This document shows positions 1 to 12,042 of a stretch of 64,000 bases of DNA, piece by piece. This stretch comes from Agrypnia vestita (Eukaryota > Arthropoda > Insecta > Trichoptera > Phryganeidae), in contig JADDOH010002323.1 in assembly GCA_016648135.1 (NCBI GenBank), positions 124,001 through 188,000 on the forward strand, given 5' to 3'. The notes under the pieces were generated by a model, which made no database searches, was not told the DNA's origin, and saw only the letters and a program-made list of their open reading frames with translations. Position numbers and translations under genes: made by a program. Position 1 is the stretch's first letter; every line of letters begins with the position of its first letter.

Positions 1-66
1 CAAAGGTCTCCAGCAAGGTAGGTACGAAAAAGTAATATTTTAATGATAAAGATAATTTTATTTTGT

Positions 67-119
67 CGGTCAAAGGATTACCTGGTTTTGATCAGTATAA
101 AAAATAAATCCTTTGACCG
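67..119. repeat. Short inverted repeat (hairpin)
   Basis: CGGTCAAAGGATT at 67-79 is matched by its exact reverse complement AATCCTTTGACCG at 107-119, with a 27-base spacer. It could be the remnant of a small foldback element. No flanking duplication was seen. Confidence 0.5.
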
Positions 120-1849
120 GTAAAAATTTTAAAACTACAAAATACAAATCAAACAATGAACGATTGGATATTATTATTATTATTATACTCTCCACTTAAT
201 CCGGCGAAGTGGCTTATTAAAGATAATAATTAGTAAGGAAACAAATGTTAATTGATGGACAATTATTATTTATTTACCTGCCCATGTACTGATCTTGTAC
301 TTATAGACAAAATATGTTTTCTTTTTAAAACAATATTTGCGAGAAAACAACAAACGATGCCAGCGTGTCAAGAAGATTGGAAATCCAGAATGATCAACGT
401 GGAAACGTTTGAAAATCATCAGAGACAATCTCTTAAACTTTTTTGAGTCTTCCGAATTCTCAGTAACTTATACCCACTTAATACAGTAATACCTACTGGT
501 TATAAGGCTCCTTATTTCTATCTCGCCGTACAGCTGCGCGTCAATTCGCTTCCAGAATTTTCAATTTCGTACATCCCGTGTATTCATTCCATTTCGTCCT
601 CTTCATGCAAATAGATCGCGAGAAAAGTCTTTTTTCTTTCGCGTTTTTCAAGCAATATCGTCCGTCTGCTACCGAGAACTGTTTGTATAAATGTGATATT
701 CCCATTTTTTTCTATTTTTGTGATCTATAAAAAGATGCTACTGATGAGAAAAAACGTTGTTTGAGATTTTATAAAATTCTTCGAAATTCTTCTACACGTA
801 TTTTCTCCTAACACTTGAATTTGAATTTAAGCAACTTCGCCCACCATTTGCCTCATGTTAAGACTTCGTTTTGTAAATGATGGGTACAATGCTAGATTGA
901 CATGACGCACGTCCTAGCAAAACTATTTTTCATTTTTTAGCATTCTACAAGCTTTACATTCCTTCCTAAGAAAACTATGGTAAGGCGATAAGAACAACGA
1001 GATGCGAGATAAAATATTCTTATAAATATATTGCTAAAACAGGTGTAAAATGTATTTTTACTAAATTAATTCTTTATAAACGAGTGTTGAAGATCAATGA
1101 TAAAATGATGCACGTAATCAGATTCTGATGAACGAGTTTACACGCAAACGCCGGAAAAAATAGACTTGAATAAAATTTTGGGAAATAAAAATAAGAAATG
1201 TATAAAAAAGGAGAATGAATTAATAAACATTGCGGAACCTTCGAAAATAATTTCGGTATTCAGTATCCAGCAAAATTCATTGAGTAGTTCCGATATTGAT
1301 TAAGGTATAGAATTGTTTTCAGATGGCTACAATGGAAGAAGCGACACAAAACTGCTGGAACCTGAGATATTTATTTATGATATAATGATAGTGACATAAT
1401 TAACCTAGATTAAATGTAAGAATACTTTCCACGTAGGTCTTGCGGCCAAAAAATATGAAAAAGGCGACTTTGAAGTTAAATAGTGGGAAAAGGGGAAATA
1501 GGTTAATATTTACAGCAATTAATTATAAATATTAATCTGAAGAAATACACAATATATTTTCTAATCTTCCACCTCTAACTTGCGCTGACGAAACAATGAG
1601 AGCAGCTGGCTAAATGACTTTTCAATGTAGGTATATTGTTTTTTAGCCGTAATATCTAGAACCCTAAATATGTTTAAACAATGTTTTTTGTCTTTTTTAA
1701 TTCGATGACGCTTTATAAAAGTATTTACTAACTTACCCCACCCTCCTCTATCAAGATGCTGTAAAACTGCTGTGCAGTTTGGAATGACATTGTAAAATGT
1801 AAATGCTAAACATATAATAAAACATCCATATCATACCATAGATACCTCC
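120..1849. other. AT-rich stretch without recognised feature
   Basis: No open frame with family resemblance, no long inverted repeat and no RNA gene was recognised. A TAT/ATT trinucleotide run lies near 170-186. The short open frame at 252-446 has no recognisable motif. Confidence 0.5.
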
Positions 1850-2325
1850 GGGAGTCCCGTCTATCTCTGTTTCGGTGACTTCGGCCCATTGTACTTAAGA
1901 GTTCCTCCAGGGTATGCACGGCTACATTAGTTTAGAGACTAGAAGGAATGCGTATCAATCTGATCACGCATTTTTATCGATTGTTGCGCGGTATGATCGA
2001 TAAACCTGAAATTATGCTTGTATGTTCCCGATAATTACAAAAGACAGCGTCAGCATAGATTGTTTCACATTAAAATATACAGGACCAACCTGCCAATAAA
2101 TCTGCTTATTGGAAGAGAACAATATTACTCTGGATTTGTTCCATGTCTCTGAGAGAGTATTCTGAAGCAGGATTCTCCTACACCTTTGACGTGAATGATT
2201 TTATACATGTTTAATATTTGTTTTTGTTTATATATATTTATATATTTCTAACTTATTTATAACATTTACGAATTCAATTTGTGTTTGTGATGTAAATGTT
2301 TATAAAAAATAAATAAATTGAATTA
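1850..2325 (+). pseudogene. Possible 3' end of a non-LTR retrotransposon
   Basis: Around 2,040-2,150 a broken frame reads like the C-terminal end of a CR1/jockey-type reverse transcriptase: a basic-aromatic stretch HRLFHIKIYRTN, then N and R residues spaced as in the R-T-N...N.P..R block of that family. An AT-rich tail ending in an AATAAA-like run (about 2,306-2,325) would fit the 3' end of such an element. No catalytic domain is present. The resemblance is short and interrupted, so this is tentative; it could be chance. Confidence 0.32.
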
Positions 2326-2329
2326 AATT

Positions 2330-4950
2330 GAATTTAAAAAAAATTCCTTTAATATCGTATTTTTATATTATTATTGAGCTTGATGAACTTGGGAAGATTT
2401 AAGCTAAGATGGTTCGATATTGTCCTCAAATATTTGTTTGAGAGAACCAAAATGAGTGAAAGAACACAACACAACATAACAACACATAACAGAGATCACT
2501 AGTGGAGAATTCTTCAAGAGGACTTAACAATAGTTGTAGCCAATAGTGATGATACAAGTGATAGATTATCTCAGTAACTACTGTTATTGAGATTACATTA
2601 CTTTATTAATAATTTCGTGAATAAGTGGGTGAATAATTTCGATAACGAACAATTCACTTCCGTTTGGTCATCCGTTTTTCAAACTATCAAAGTGCTAAAT
2701 TGCGTCGATAGATCATGCTATTTCAGTATGAGAGCAAGACATGAACAAACCTTATATCAGATAAACATTGCACGAGCGTATTTACTTACGTATCTGAGAT
2801 CCTTGCGAGACAAAATGGTTGCGAGGAAACGAGACAACCATACGGAGTGCCGACGCTTAAAATATAATGGAAATGCCCAAGAGCAAGTGGTTCTCGCGTA
2901 CTATTATCTGAATTTTAAATGTTTTAAGTCTAGAATTTTAAAAAATCGTATTTTTATATTTCTCCAATAATTTATGTGTTCTAAAAAAATAGTAAACAAC
3001 AATTTTTCTTGTATCACTGTTTTTTAAAACTAATGTCGCATAAGCACATTTAGATATTATTTTGACTTTCGGCTGAAATATCAAAACACCTGTGAATTTA
3101 ATTAAATTCAAATAATTTTTACCTAGAATAAAAAAAAACTACTACAACAATATGTATTGAATTAAAAAGAAAATTAACAACCATTTATCTATATTTTAAA
3201 AATTATGTCGCAAATTAATATCTTACTTGACTTTACAATTTACAATGATATTTCCGCGAATATAGCGAGGCCTTCAAGCAAAGCACGCGTCAGGACAGAG
3301 AATCTGACATTCGTTTAATGTAAGATTATGAGTAGAAAAGCAAATTAATATAAAATTAGTTAAAAAAACATTATTATCTGCGATGAATGAACTAATGTCA
3401 GATTTGGCATAAAAACACGTTTTAAAGTGATTTTTTTTATGAAAAAGTGAATGGGCTGCGAAAGAGCTTCCGCCTCTCCCGCCGGCGCGTGGAATCTGAT
3501 TTCAAAACTGCGTCATTTATTAGACACATTTCACACTTTCGAATTTTTATTTTTACATATTAATAAGCGTGTTTTTAATAAAAAACATAAACTTTTAAAT
3601 AACGCTCAAAGTGCAGGAGCAATTACAATGCATTGTTTAAAATTATCTCTTAATATGAAAAAAAAAAGCGTTTGAAAATCATCAAAAAACGTAAAAATTT
3701 CTTGGAAATTTAAAGCATCATAACTTTATTAATATTGAATATTTCTTAATTTCCTTAATACGGATTCTAGATAATTAAGTAAACTTTATACGTATAAAAA
3801 ACAAATTATGCCTACATACAAATATAAATTGAACCTTTCTTCTTTGTTTATAAATTGAACCTTGTTCCCCTTTGAACACTAAAAACGATTTTTTTGGCCG
3901 CGGCCTATCGATTAATGTTTATATTTTCTTAATTATTGTAAGTAATGTTCGGTTTATTACTTTTATATAAGAATATTAAGTTATCGCCCTAAAAATTGCA
4001 ATCTATCATATTCATTCTGATATAAATGAATAATAAAAACAAACATTTTCGTTAAAAACGCCGAAATATGCATTTTCAGTGAATGTGCCGCCTTAAAGAA
4101 TTAGGTAATAATCAATTCAGTTCTTTCGATGTTGAAAGCACTGTGAAGTTCTTCTATTTTTCGCTCTGTTAATGGTTTCTAAGCAATATAAATACATTAT
4201 TTTTAAGTCGATTTTTTACGAGGATTAAATTTTTTACATTTCTGAATCTCCGTTCCTCGCGCATAGAAGCATTAAATAAGTAAAATGAAAGGATATTTTC
4301 AAATTTATTACCGATAGCATGGATAAATGCTGTTTTATTACCTATGTTTTAACCTTCTCCATAAAATTTTCTAGTGTTAAAAGATACATTAACATGTACC
4401 CATATCTTCAGATTCACCACATGCATACATAATACGTATATTCATGATATACCTACTGTTTAAAGCAACGTGGAATTAAACTTGAGGCAATGCCTTGGCC
4501 AGTCTGCTATATAGCTTTTTCGGGCCAAAGTAAACAAAGTGATGTTCGCCAACGTCCGTTAAACGGATAAGGCAAGGAAGAAGAAAAAAAAAGAATTGAA
4601 GCCAATTTCTATCAATACTTTATTATATATTTGAATGTGCTTCTTGAATGAAATAGGAATTATAAGTTAAGATTGTAATGCGCCAAATAGGATATCTAAC
4701 GAAACATTATGAAAAAAATACCAACCAGTTAAAAATATTATGCTGGTGTCTTTTCTAACGTTTGATTTCTTCACTCTCTTATGTGACACATCTCATCGCA
4801 AAAAATACACAATATGCCGTGGAAGCATTTAATTGGGTTTCAAAATATTGTAACTTTATATATTTTCATTATCTCATAGAATAATCTGTTCATACAATAA
4901 AATAATCAAACATATCAAATCTATACTTCTTTCCATTTAACCGGTCGGGT
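2330..4950. other. AT-rich stretch without recognised feature
   Basis: The longest open frame (2,587-2,970) lacks an ATG at its start, has no family motif and sits in low-complexity AT-rich sequence, so I do not call it a gene. A small local duplication of 'ataaattgaacctt' occurs near 3,825-3,865. Nothing else was recognised. Confidence 0.5.
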
Positions 4951-4953
4951 GCC

Positions 4954-4973
4954 GGAGCGCAGATCTGCGCTCC
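4954..4973. repeat. Perfect 20-bp palindrome
   Basis: GGAGCGCAGATCTGCGCTCC is identical to its own reverse complement. It stands out as GC-rich in AT-rich surroundings. It may be the joint of a foldback element or a dimeric protein-binding site; nothing around it decides. Confidence 0.5.
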
Positions 4974-5550
4974 CTAAACACGTCTGCGAATTCGGCCTAT
5001 TTTACCTGCGTTTATGGGTTTTTGAAGCTTATCATTGGTTGTAGGTATCTCAAGTTTTTGAATGAATGAATGCGTTATATTTGTTATGTTACCTGATTCG
5101 CCGCGCAAACCGGACAAAAAATCATTCAAAATGTCGTCTTCGAACCGCGCATTAATTGTGTTATTTATCTCTTAAAAAAGTATTTTTTTAAAATAAAATA
5201 GTGTTAAAATTAAGTATTTTTATATTCTTTGATATATTTAGAACGAAAATATTGAAATACAATATCTTTAGTGTTATTGCTTCCATGGTTTTATTCGATA
5301 AACATGTGCGTACATTTCTGACAGTAAATTTCGTTACTTATTTTCATAATTAATGAATAAGTAATTATTGTACAAGTAATTATTGAAGTCTGTATATTGA
5401 GAAACCAGAAACTGCAACTTCCTAGCGATTATTGTTGATTTTTACACGAATATAACCATCATAAAAAAGTGTCTAAAGAACAGCAATCGTGCGCGATATT
5501 GCGTGGCAGACAGGGTACATTCCGCGTTACGTACGGCCGGCATAAACCGG

Positions 5551-5690
5551 TTAAGAAAGACAATCGAATCAGTATGTGTAAGCTGTTGCGTACGACGTAC
5601 ATTGTTTCGTTGTGTTGGTGTTTACGGGTATAAACACCGACACAACGAAACAATATGCCTTACGCCCACTAATTCGATTGTCTTTCTTAA
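5551..5690. mobile_element. Foldback element, family A, copy 1
   Basis: A 140-bp imperfect palindrome: TTAAGAAAGACAATCGAAT at the left end is exactly complemented at 5,672-5,690. The core contains TTGTTTCGTTGTGTTGGTG and its inverted counterpart around CACCGACACAACGAAACAA. Related copies lie at 11,046-11,215 and, as a half, at 53,616-53,690. No coding capacity. No target duplication was identified. Confidence 0.75.
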
Positions 5691-6093
5691 ATGGAAAGAG
5701 GTATATCAATAGGAACATTTTGATCGCAGGATGAATATGGGATACTATCTTGAAAATGGCGCTCTGCAAGATTACTAGATGGAAAGACTGGTTGGAATCC
5801 ATTGATTATTGTTTCCCAAGTAGAGTAAATAAATAAACATGTAAAATAACAACGCACGTTCTCCGATTAAAATAATAAATATACATTCTGAAGCATCCAA
5901 TGGAAATATTTGAACCACAGGAGAAATACGGGATGCTTCCGCCGAGCGCGTAAACACCGATCTCAAAATTAGCGCTTTTCAAGACGGCAAGACTGGAATT
6001 CATTGAATATTGTTGACTATATGTGTACTAATCTGTAATCCACGCATACATATATTTATAATGGCATGAGCTGAATCGTTTTTTATTGGTATG

Positions 6094-6235
6094 CCGATCG
6101 GCATTTCACCTCCGCCGCTTGTTGAGGTATTTTTAGAAGACCGCTCAGATTCCGGCCCCCGTCCGCGGCGACCGTGCCCGTCTATCGTGGCTGCCGCGAT
6201 CTGCGATCCGCGATTATTCCAGGCTACGTGGGATA
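6094..6235. other. GC-rich island
   Basis: A block of roughly 140 bases is much richer in G+C and CpG than its surroundings (for example GGCCCCCGTCCGCGGCGACC). Overlapping open frames on both strands are a by-product of the base composition. It might be a promoter, an exon fragment or a conserved regulatory element; the sequence alone does not say. Confidence 0.3.
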
Positions 6236-6463
6236 TCGATGCCAAAGATGCAAGTCCTCAAATACTGTCTCTGATATTGGCTGGTACGTGCTTGGGATAT
6301 GGGATGTTCGACAAATACTGAAGTCTTAGTCGGTACTTTATGCGCCATTTAATGTTATATCAAAGGTTTATCCAGAATCCTAAAAATAGAATGATGAGAT
6401 TAGCGCATAGAACATTAGAAAATTTAGGAACATTACGCAGGAGGTTCGCGGGTAGACTGTTAT

Positions 6464-8831
6464 ATATCGTCGCTGCACGTTTAAAACCTCCAATGTGCCC
6501 ATTTTGACAAAATTTAGATTTTGATGTCAAAATGATCAGTAAATATTTTCTATGTATGAGAAAATCTCCAAGCTGATATCTCCTTTATTTAATTATTTAA
6601 ACGCAAAAATAAAATCTCCAATGTGTTTACACCAAAGATGACAGTGAATAATACCTCCAATGTGCAACATGCGGCACATTGAGGGTATTATTGTGCACGC
6701 ACTAAGCATATTGGTTATGATAAGATTTTTTGGAAAACGATGTGAACATACATTAACTAATCCTAAAAATAAATATTCTTTACTATGTGCAAAAATACGT
6801 GATGCACAACGTGAAACACTATTTTGTACATTTTGGGATTTTGAAATTTGGTCTGAAAAAATACTTTATACAGGATCTAGGGCATATAGGGAAAATTTGA
6901 AAACGATGACCATCATCAACATCTAGCAAAAAAACAGGAAGGTCATAATAAATAACTTCCATAACTTAAAAATGGAGAAAAACTGTAAGTTTGTCTGTAT
7001 TTTTCCTCAATACCTTAGGAGTAAAAGAAGACACATACAACGTTGGACAAAGGAAAACGATATAATTGATTGTGAAAATGCTGATTCTCCTGAGAATTTA
7101 ATTACCCATGAACCCATTGCAAAAAAACCGATTCATTAAAATTGAGGATGTTAAAAAATGGCTCAAGCTTATTCCATTGATACCTAGTCATTACTGTAGA
7201 GCTTCTTCTAATAGAAAATATGTAGATTGTTCTTTTATATCAACATTACATATGTTTAGAGTTTATGTTAGGTATATTGAAGCTTTTAGCAGTAAATAAA
7301 AATATATACGCTAAAATATGACGAAAATATATCAGTATATAAGCCGACGAAAGACCAATGAGATTTGTGTTAGTTTTAAGCTTGGAAACCTCAGTAAAGA
7401 TGATTAGGTTTGACTTACACATTGTAAAAAAAATGAATATCGAGATGCCAAGTATCAAGCCAAAGAGAGTGGAAATGAAAATATAATGATTGTCACTATG
7501 GATACTATGGATCTACAAAGTGTCCTACTGCATCCTAAATTATTAGCGTCTTCAGTATATTATAAGCAAAAGCTTCAGCTCCGTAATTTTACGATCTATC
7601 AACTGAATGACAGTGAAATAATCACATAGTTTGGCACGGTGCGGTTACTGCAAATGAATTTACATAATGTATCATCAATTACATAAAAAAACTTCCTAGT
7701 GCATATTCAGAAATTGTACTTAGGTATATCTGACAGCTGTGAGAGAATAAGGTCCTTTCTAGTGCATTAAGCAATTATGCGAAACCTCATAACATCACCA
7801 TCGAGCAGCTACATTTAGTGAAGGGGCATACAATGATGGAAGTCGACGCTGTTCACTCTACACTGAAACACTATTTCAAACCTCCAATATTTTCCCCTTC
7901 GGATTATTTTGCGAGAATACATTTAAGTTATCCCAAATAGCCATACAAAGTGAATACTCTACATTATGACTTTTTCAAAAATTATGATGTGTTGGAAACG
8001 AATTTGCTGTCATTTCGCCCCGGAAAGAGAGTAGGAGATGCAACGATTTGCAAATGAACCAGCGGTATTCGCAGATTAAAATATGAACCAAATGGAGATA
8101 TGTATTTTCTTCAAACTCAACTATTTTGATGAATGGGAACCATCAAAACACCGACATAAACCTGTTGCAATTGTTAAAGCTCTGGCTTTGTATGATGGAC
8201 CTCTATATATTACAGAATCAAAATTTAAATATCTTCGAGAATTGAAAGATGTACCTAATAGATATAATAAAAGAGACCATCATCATTTTTGTTATAGTTT
8301 GTCATTTACACCAGACAGAAAAATAAATAAAGGATATAATTGACATTAAAATAATACATAATGTAAAAAATTTGAGTTTCTGGGTAAGAATTCTCTTTTC
8401 TTACTTTCATAATATGTATATTATATCCTTTATTAATGTTGAGAATTTGTTAAACTATTGTTATGTAATTTAATAATACTTTTTATTAATCAAAATGTTA
8501 AAATATAACAATAAGTTGTATTTTCTTGTTATTTTTCAATCCTTCTCAACCCATACAAATTTGAGATGAATACCTCCAATGTGCTAAAAATGTGCAGAGA
8601 AAATCTCCAATGTGACAGAATATGAATAATAATAATAATATGATTTTTGCCAAATGTAATAGAATATATAAAAATTTTAATTTTTGAAATGACAGCATTA
8701 GTGATTGTTCATGAGCCTAAGTATTTATTTATTTAAAATATCTGCACGTATATTTATAAAACTGTTTTAATCGATTTACTCAAAAACAGATTTTCATCAC
8801 ATCGGAGGTTTTAAACGTGCAGCGACGATAT
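6464..8831. mobile_element. DNA transposon with 34-bp terminal inverted repeats
   Basis: The left end ATATCGTCGCTGCACGTTTA (from 6,464, continuing to 6,497) is repeated in inverse at 8,798-8,831 with one difference in 34 bases. ATAT lies at both outer ends and may be part of the repeat or a 4-bp target duplication. The motif CTCCAATGTG recurs near both ends (about 6,489, 6,617, 6,656 on the left; about 8,575 and 8,608 on the right), a pattern expected of subterminal transposase-binding sites. The interior holds a decayed transposase on the plus strand. Superfamily assignment is uncertain: the ends do not match the TTAA, TWA or TA classes I know. Confidence 0.85.
6660..8343 (+). pseudogene. 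Decayed transposase of an unnamed insect family
   Basis: Reading across several frameshifts and stops gives a collinear protein. Near 6,780-6,850 is an N-terminal block, AKIRDAQRETLFCTFWDF. At about 6,995-7,050 is FFLNTLGVKEDT, then KKWLKLIPLIPSHYCRASS with RKYV (7,150-7,220), a Cys-x2-Cys block, FTIYQLNDSEIITYVWH-like sequence (about 7,590-7,640) and KGHTMMEVDAVHST (about 7,820-7,860), followed by FRPGKRVGDAT (8,010-8,045). I recognise this order of blocks from a transposon-derived protein family common in insect genomes, usually left uncharacterised; the H-T-x2-E-x-D-x2-H-S block probably contributes catalytic residues, which is inference. Stops include those ending the segments at 6,926, 7,299 and 8,057. 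The copy cannot encode an intact protein. Confidence 0.75.
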
Positions 8832-9305
8832 GTGAGATATTAGAAAAAATATTTTTTTATTTCAAAAGTTTTAACTAATTTTTATTGTACCACTTTATGT
8901 AAAAAATAATAAAAAAATAAATCGTATCGCGCGTTTTGTCACCGTAGGTGAAAGTGTTGTATGAGGGACTTCGCGAATAATACATTATAAGGGTGTATGT
9001 AATAATTTCACGTTGAAAATGGTCTTCCGTTTGAGTGTAGTGTTCAGCGCGAGGTACGTGATCAAAATTCCACGATATCACGATATTCTAGATTTTTGAA
9101 TAATATCGTTGATTCAATGTCAAAGTTATTGTTATCGAATCTCTATTGTAGAAAGGTCTACAAGACTGTTATTGTTCTACAAGGGAAATCGATACATGCG
9201 TGTTTAATTGTAAATGTACGCAATTCTCTACCCCTTCTTGTTTCACCGAATTGGCGACTTGACTGATTGAAATTTGGCTATTCACGGTTTCTGATGAAAT
9301 TTGGC
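8832..9305. other. AT-rich stretch without recognised feature
   Basis: Short open frames exist on the minus strand but show no family motif. Nothing else was recognised. Confidence 0.45.
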
Positions 9306-9383
9306 ATGTAAAAACATATAAGAACAAAACAATATGTAAAAACATATAAACACGAAACAGTATGTAAAAACACATAAAAATTG
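9306..9383. repeat. 28-bp tandem repeat, about 2.8 units
   Basis: Units starting ATGTAAAAACATATAA begin at 9,306, 9,334 and 9,362, the last incomplete. The units differ by a few bases. The minus-strand frame across it is a repetitive translation product, not a gene. Confidence 0.75.
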
Positions 9384-9565
9384 CTAGTGACTATTATAAA
9401 CTAGTTAGTTCTTCCTTAATTTTATCATGTATTTTATAATGTCCTTCGCGCATAGGGAAATTTGAAAGAATACTGATCAGTGGCGTAATAATGCGATGCG
9501 GTGTATAGGGCTCACAGTAGATAGGGGCCCAAAAGATCCATTTGGTATTGATCCTTTTCGACGTA

Positions 9566-9871
9566 GGGGAGCGTCCATAAACCACGTGGTTCTGTTTTGA
9601 ACTCTTTTTTTGGTGCTGTTTTCTCCTACCAAAACTATTTTTAAATTATTGGGTATAAAATGAACAAGGCATTTTCATAATTAATATGAGCAATGATATT
9701 TGTTGATGATTATTCTTTCTATAATTCTTCCTTATATTTGATTTTACCAAATAAATAATAAAGAATTACGTAGCACGACTCTGACCTCCCCTTCCTCTCA
9801 CGTAGCCCAGCGTAGCATTCTACCTAACCCCCCCTCCCCTTGATCGGGCCCCATAGTTTATGGACGCTCCC
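9566..9871. mobile_element. MITE with TA target duplication
   Basis: The terminal inverted repeat GGGAGCGTCCATAAAC (left, after one extra G) is mirrored by GTTTATGGACGCTCCC at the right end. TA at 564-565 and 872-873 (offsets within 9,xxx) flanks the element. It is 306 bp long, with a C-rich block near the right end. Ends of this form occur in many insect genomes. A TA target site points to the Tc1/mariner group, but no transposase is encoded. Confidence 0.8.
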
Positions 9872-9873
9872 TA

Positions 9874-11045
9874 AGTACTAAAGCGAATTTATAATTTTTA
9901 ATATCCACCATTTCAAGAAATGGAATTATAGAATTTAAAAAATCATTTCTCACATGTATTATAAAACTACGTTAAAACAACATCGATGTACATATACAGT
10001 AGATAATGTCATCATACAGGCATCAGAATATTGCAGAAAATCAAAAGTTGCCGTAAAGCGATGCAAGTATTTTGTTCAGTTGCGGATGCATACGAGTATG
10101 TAGGAATACATTTAAAAACACAGTAGTTTTTTGATAAATTTGTGAATATTCAAGAAGATAAGCTTCCAATTTTGTTATTTTTATTTTGTGGGTGAAATCG
10201 CGTAATTTTCAATATTCTTATACCTTATATAATTCATGCACAGTGGGTTTTTCCATTTTGCAATGGGGCCAATTTTTTAGTTATGCTTCTGATACTGAAT
10301 TTATTTTCAAATTATTTTATTTTTGAAATCAAACAACTTATTGGTAGTAAGTCGAACAACAACATAAAAAATCAAAAATTGAGCCGATTTGCTTTAACTA
10401 CCGTAGACTAGTGAGAATGATAGTTATTGTAGTGTCCCCATCCAAAATAATAATAATTTCGAATGTCTGTCCGTAACTTCCTTTCCAATAGCTGATCTTA
10501 TTCCGTTTTCCCAATTTGTATGTTTTCAAAATTGTTATTAAATAAAATGAAAACAGACTTAATATTTTTTCAATAAAATAGTCTGAATTATTATTTTTTT
10601 TAATATTCAGATTTTTATATATTTTAGTTTAATGAAAATAAAACTTATAAGTGCATCCATTAATATTTCGCATATGTCATTGGTATTAATTATTAATCAA
10701 AATATATAATTCTCTTTATAACAATATCCCTTCCTACCTTGGCTACCTAATAGCTCAAATAATGAGTTATAAAATAATAATTCAGATTCAAATGTTTATT
10801 CAATGTTCAATGTTACAAATGTTTACAGTGTTTACAAAATTAAATTAAGCTTTTTTTCATTGTTGCTGAGTGTCTTGGCAGCAAGTAAACACTAAATTGA
10901 TTTGACGCCCTGAACGGAATTGAAGCATAAGAAGAAAAAAAGCGTAATTTTCTACGTTATTAAGACGCTGTTTTCACAGCCTTAACTGGCGGCCGAAATA
11001 TATATAATAAAAGTAAGTCATTTTTGACATTTTAAAGATAATATA
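9874..11045. other. AT-rich stretch; one small dispersed repeat
   Basis: No gene-like frame. A segment near 10,962-11,005 (GACGCTGTTTTCACAGCCTT, then GCGGCCGAAATATATA) recurs near 34,783-34,822, so it belongs to a dispersed repeat of unknown type. Confidence 0.45.
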
Positions 11046-11215
11046 CCTCATTCCGTTTAAAAAAGACAATCGAATTAATATGTGTAAGCCGTGCGCACAG
11101 GCACATTGTTTCGTTGTGTTGGTGATTATACCCGTAAACACCAGCGCAACGAAACAAGCGTCGTACGCACGGCTTACACATACTAATTAGTTTGTCTTTC
11201 TTAAATGGAAAGAGG
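11046..11215. mobile_element. Foldback element, family A, copy 2
   Basis: A 170-bp imperfect palindrome whose outer arms CCTCATTCCGTTTAA... and ...TTAAATGGAAAGAGG mirror each other. The inner arms carry ATGTGTAAGCCGTGCG and its complement CGCACGGCTTACACAT. The sequence is closely related to the copy at 5,551-5,690, which establishes a dispersed family. No coding capacity. Confidence 0.8.
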
Positions 11216-11758
11216 ACTACTAAGATTAAAAAAGGAACAGCCAGTGAAATAAATGTAAAGTAAAAAGTTAGATAAATTCTAGAAGGGGAGGGAAGAAGGG
11301 ATAGGGATGTAATAAACCTGTTTTTTTTAATAATTTAAAAAATGTTAGCAGATATTAGTCGCATGAAGGTAATGATTTATTTGATAAATGTAATAATACA
11401 CTTTATTGGAGTGATGGAGCACTGAAAATTTTAAACATAGGAATTAGGTGGATTTGTGACCTTTTTGTGCTAAAAGCGCATTTTTCAGAACATCTCCATT
11501 TCTTTAGTCATAAGTTTGAAATTGTAAAAATGGAAATGCATTATAGATACACGGCAGATAATTATTTGTAGTTATTTTCCACTTTGGGAATACGGGGTTG
11601 TTTTAACCCTTAACCACCGTCTATTGTTGTTGTTATCCGTTGTTTTAACCCTTAACCATACGTCTCACAGATCCCGTCGAATTAATAATCGTGAATATTT
11701 TTGCGCCCAAGTTTCGTATTAACTTGTTCGTTCCTGTACCTTTTCCCCGCGCCCCTAA

Positions 11759-11904
11759 GGGCCGGTTGTTTCAAGTTGGATTAAAGTAAGCGATCGTTTA
11801 AAGCATAGATTATTGCGTTCTCCACCAATCAGACGATCCCACTTTCGTAAATATCTGTGCTTTAAACGAACGCTTACTTTAATCCAACTTGATACAACCG
11901 GCCC
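11759..11904. mobile_element. PIF/Harbinger-type MITE, copy 1
   Basis: 146 bp bounded by GGGCCGGTTGTTTCAAG and its inverse ending CAACCGGCCC, flanked on both sides by TAA. Three further copies (14,990; 26,796; 49,220) have the same ends and always a TAA or TTA duplication, the target type of the PIF/Harbinger superfamily. No coding capacity. Confidence 0.9.
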
Positions 11905-12042
11905 TAAGTGTCGCGCAAGCGCTCGTCGAGGTTGTATTGCGTGTGTTTGTCTCAGGTGAGTAAAAAACTATCGCAGCGAGTCCGAGAGACCTATGGTTAA
12001 GTAATTTTTTTAATTGTGTTTTTTTTATGGTTTTTAGTTTAA

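Noticed and set aside
2587..2970. 127-codon open frame as a gene
   Set aside because: It starts with TTG, not ATG, has no motif, and lies in AT-rich low-complexity sequence without neighbouring exons.
9306..9383. CRISPR-like array
   Set aside because: The 28-bp units abut without spacers and number fewer than three; it is a simple tandem repeat in a eukaryotic genome.
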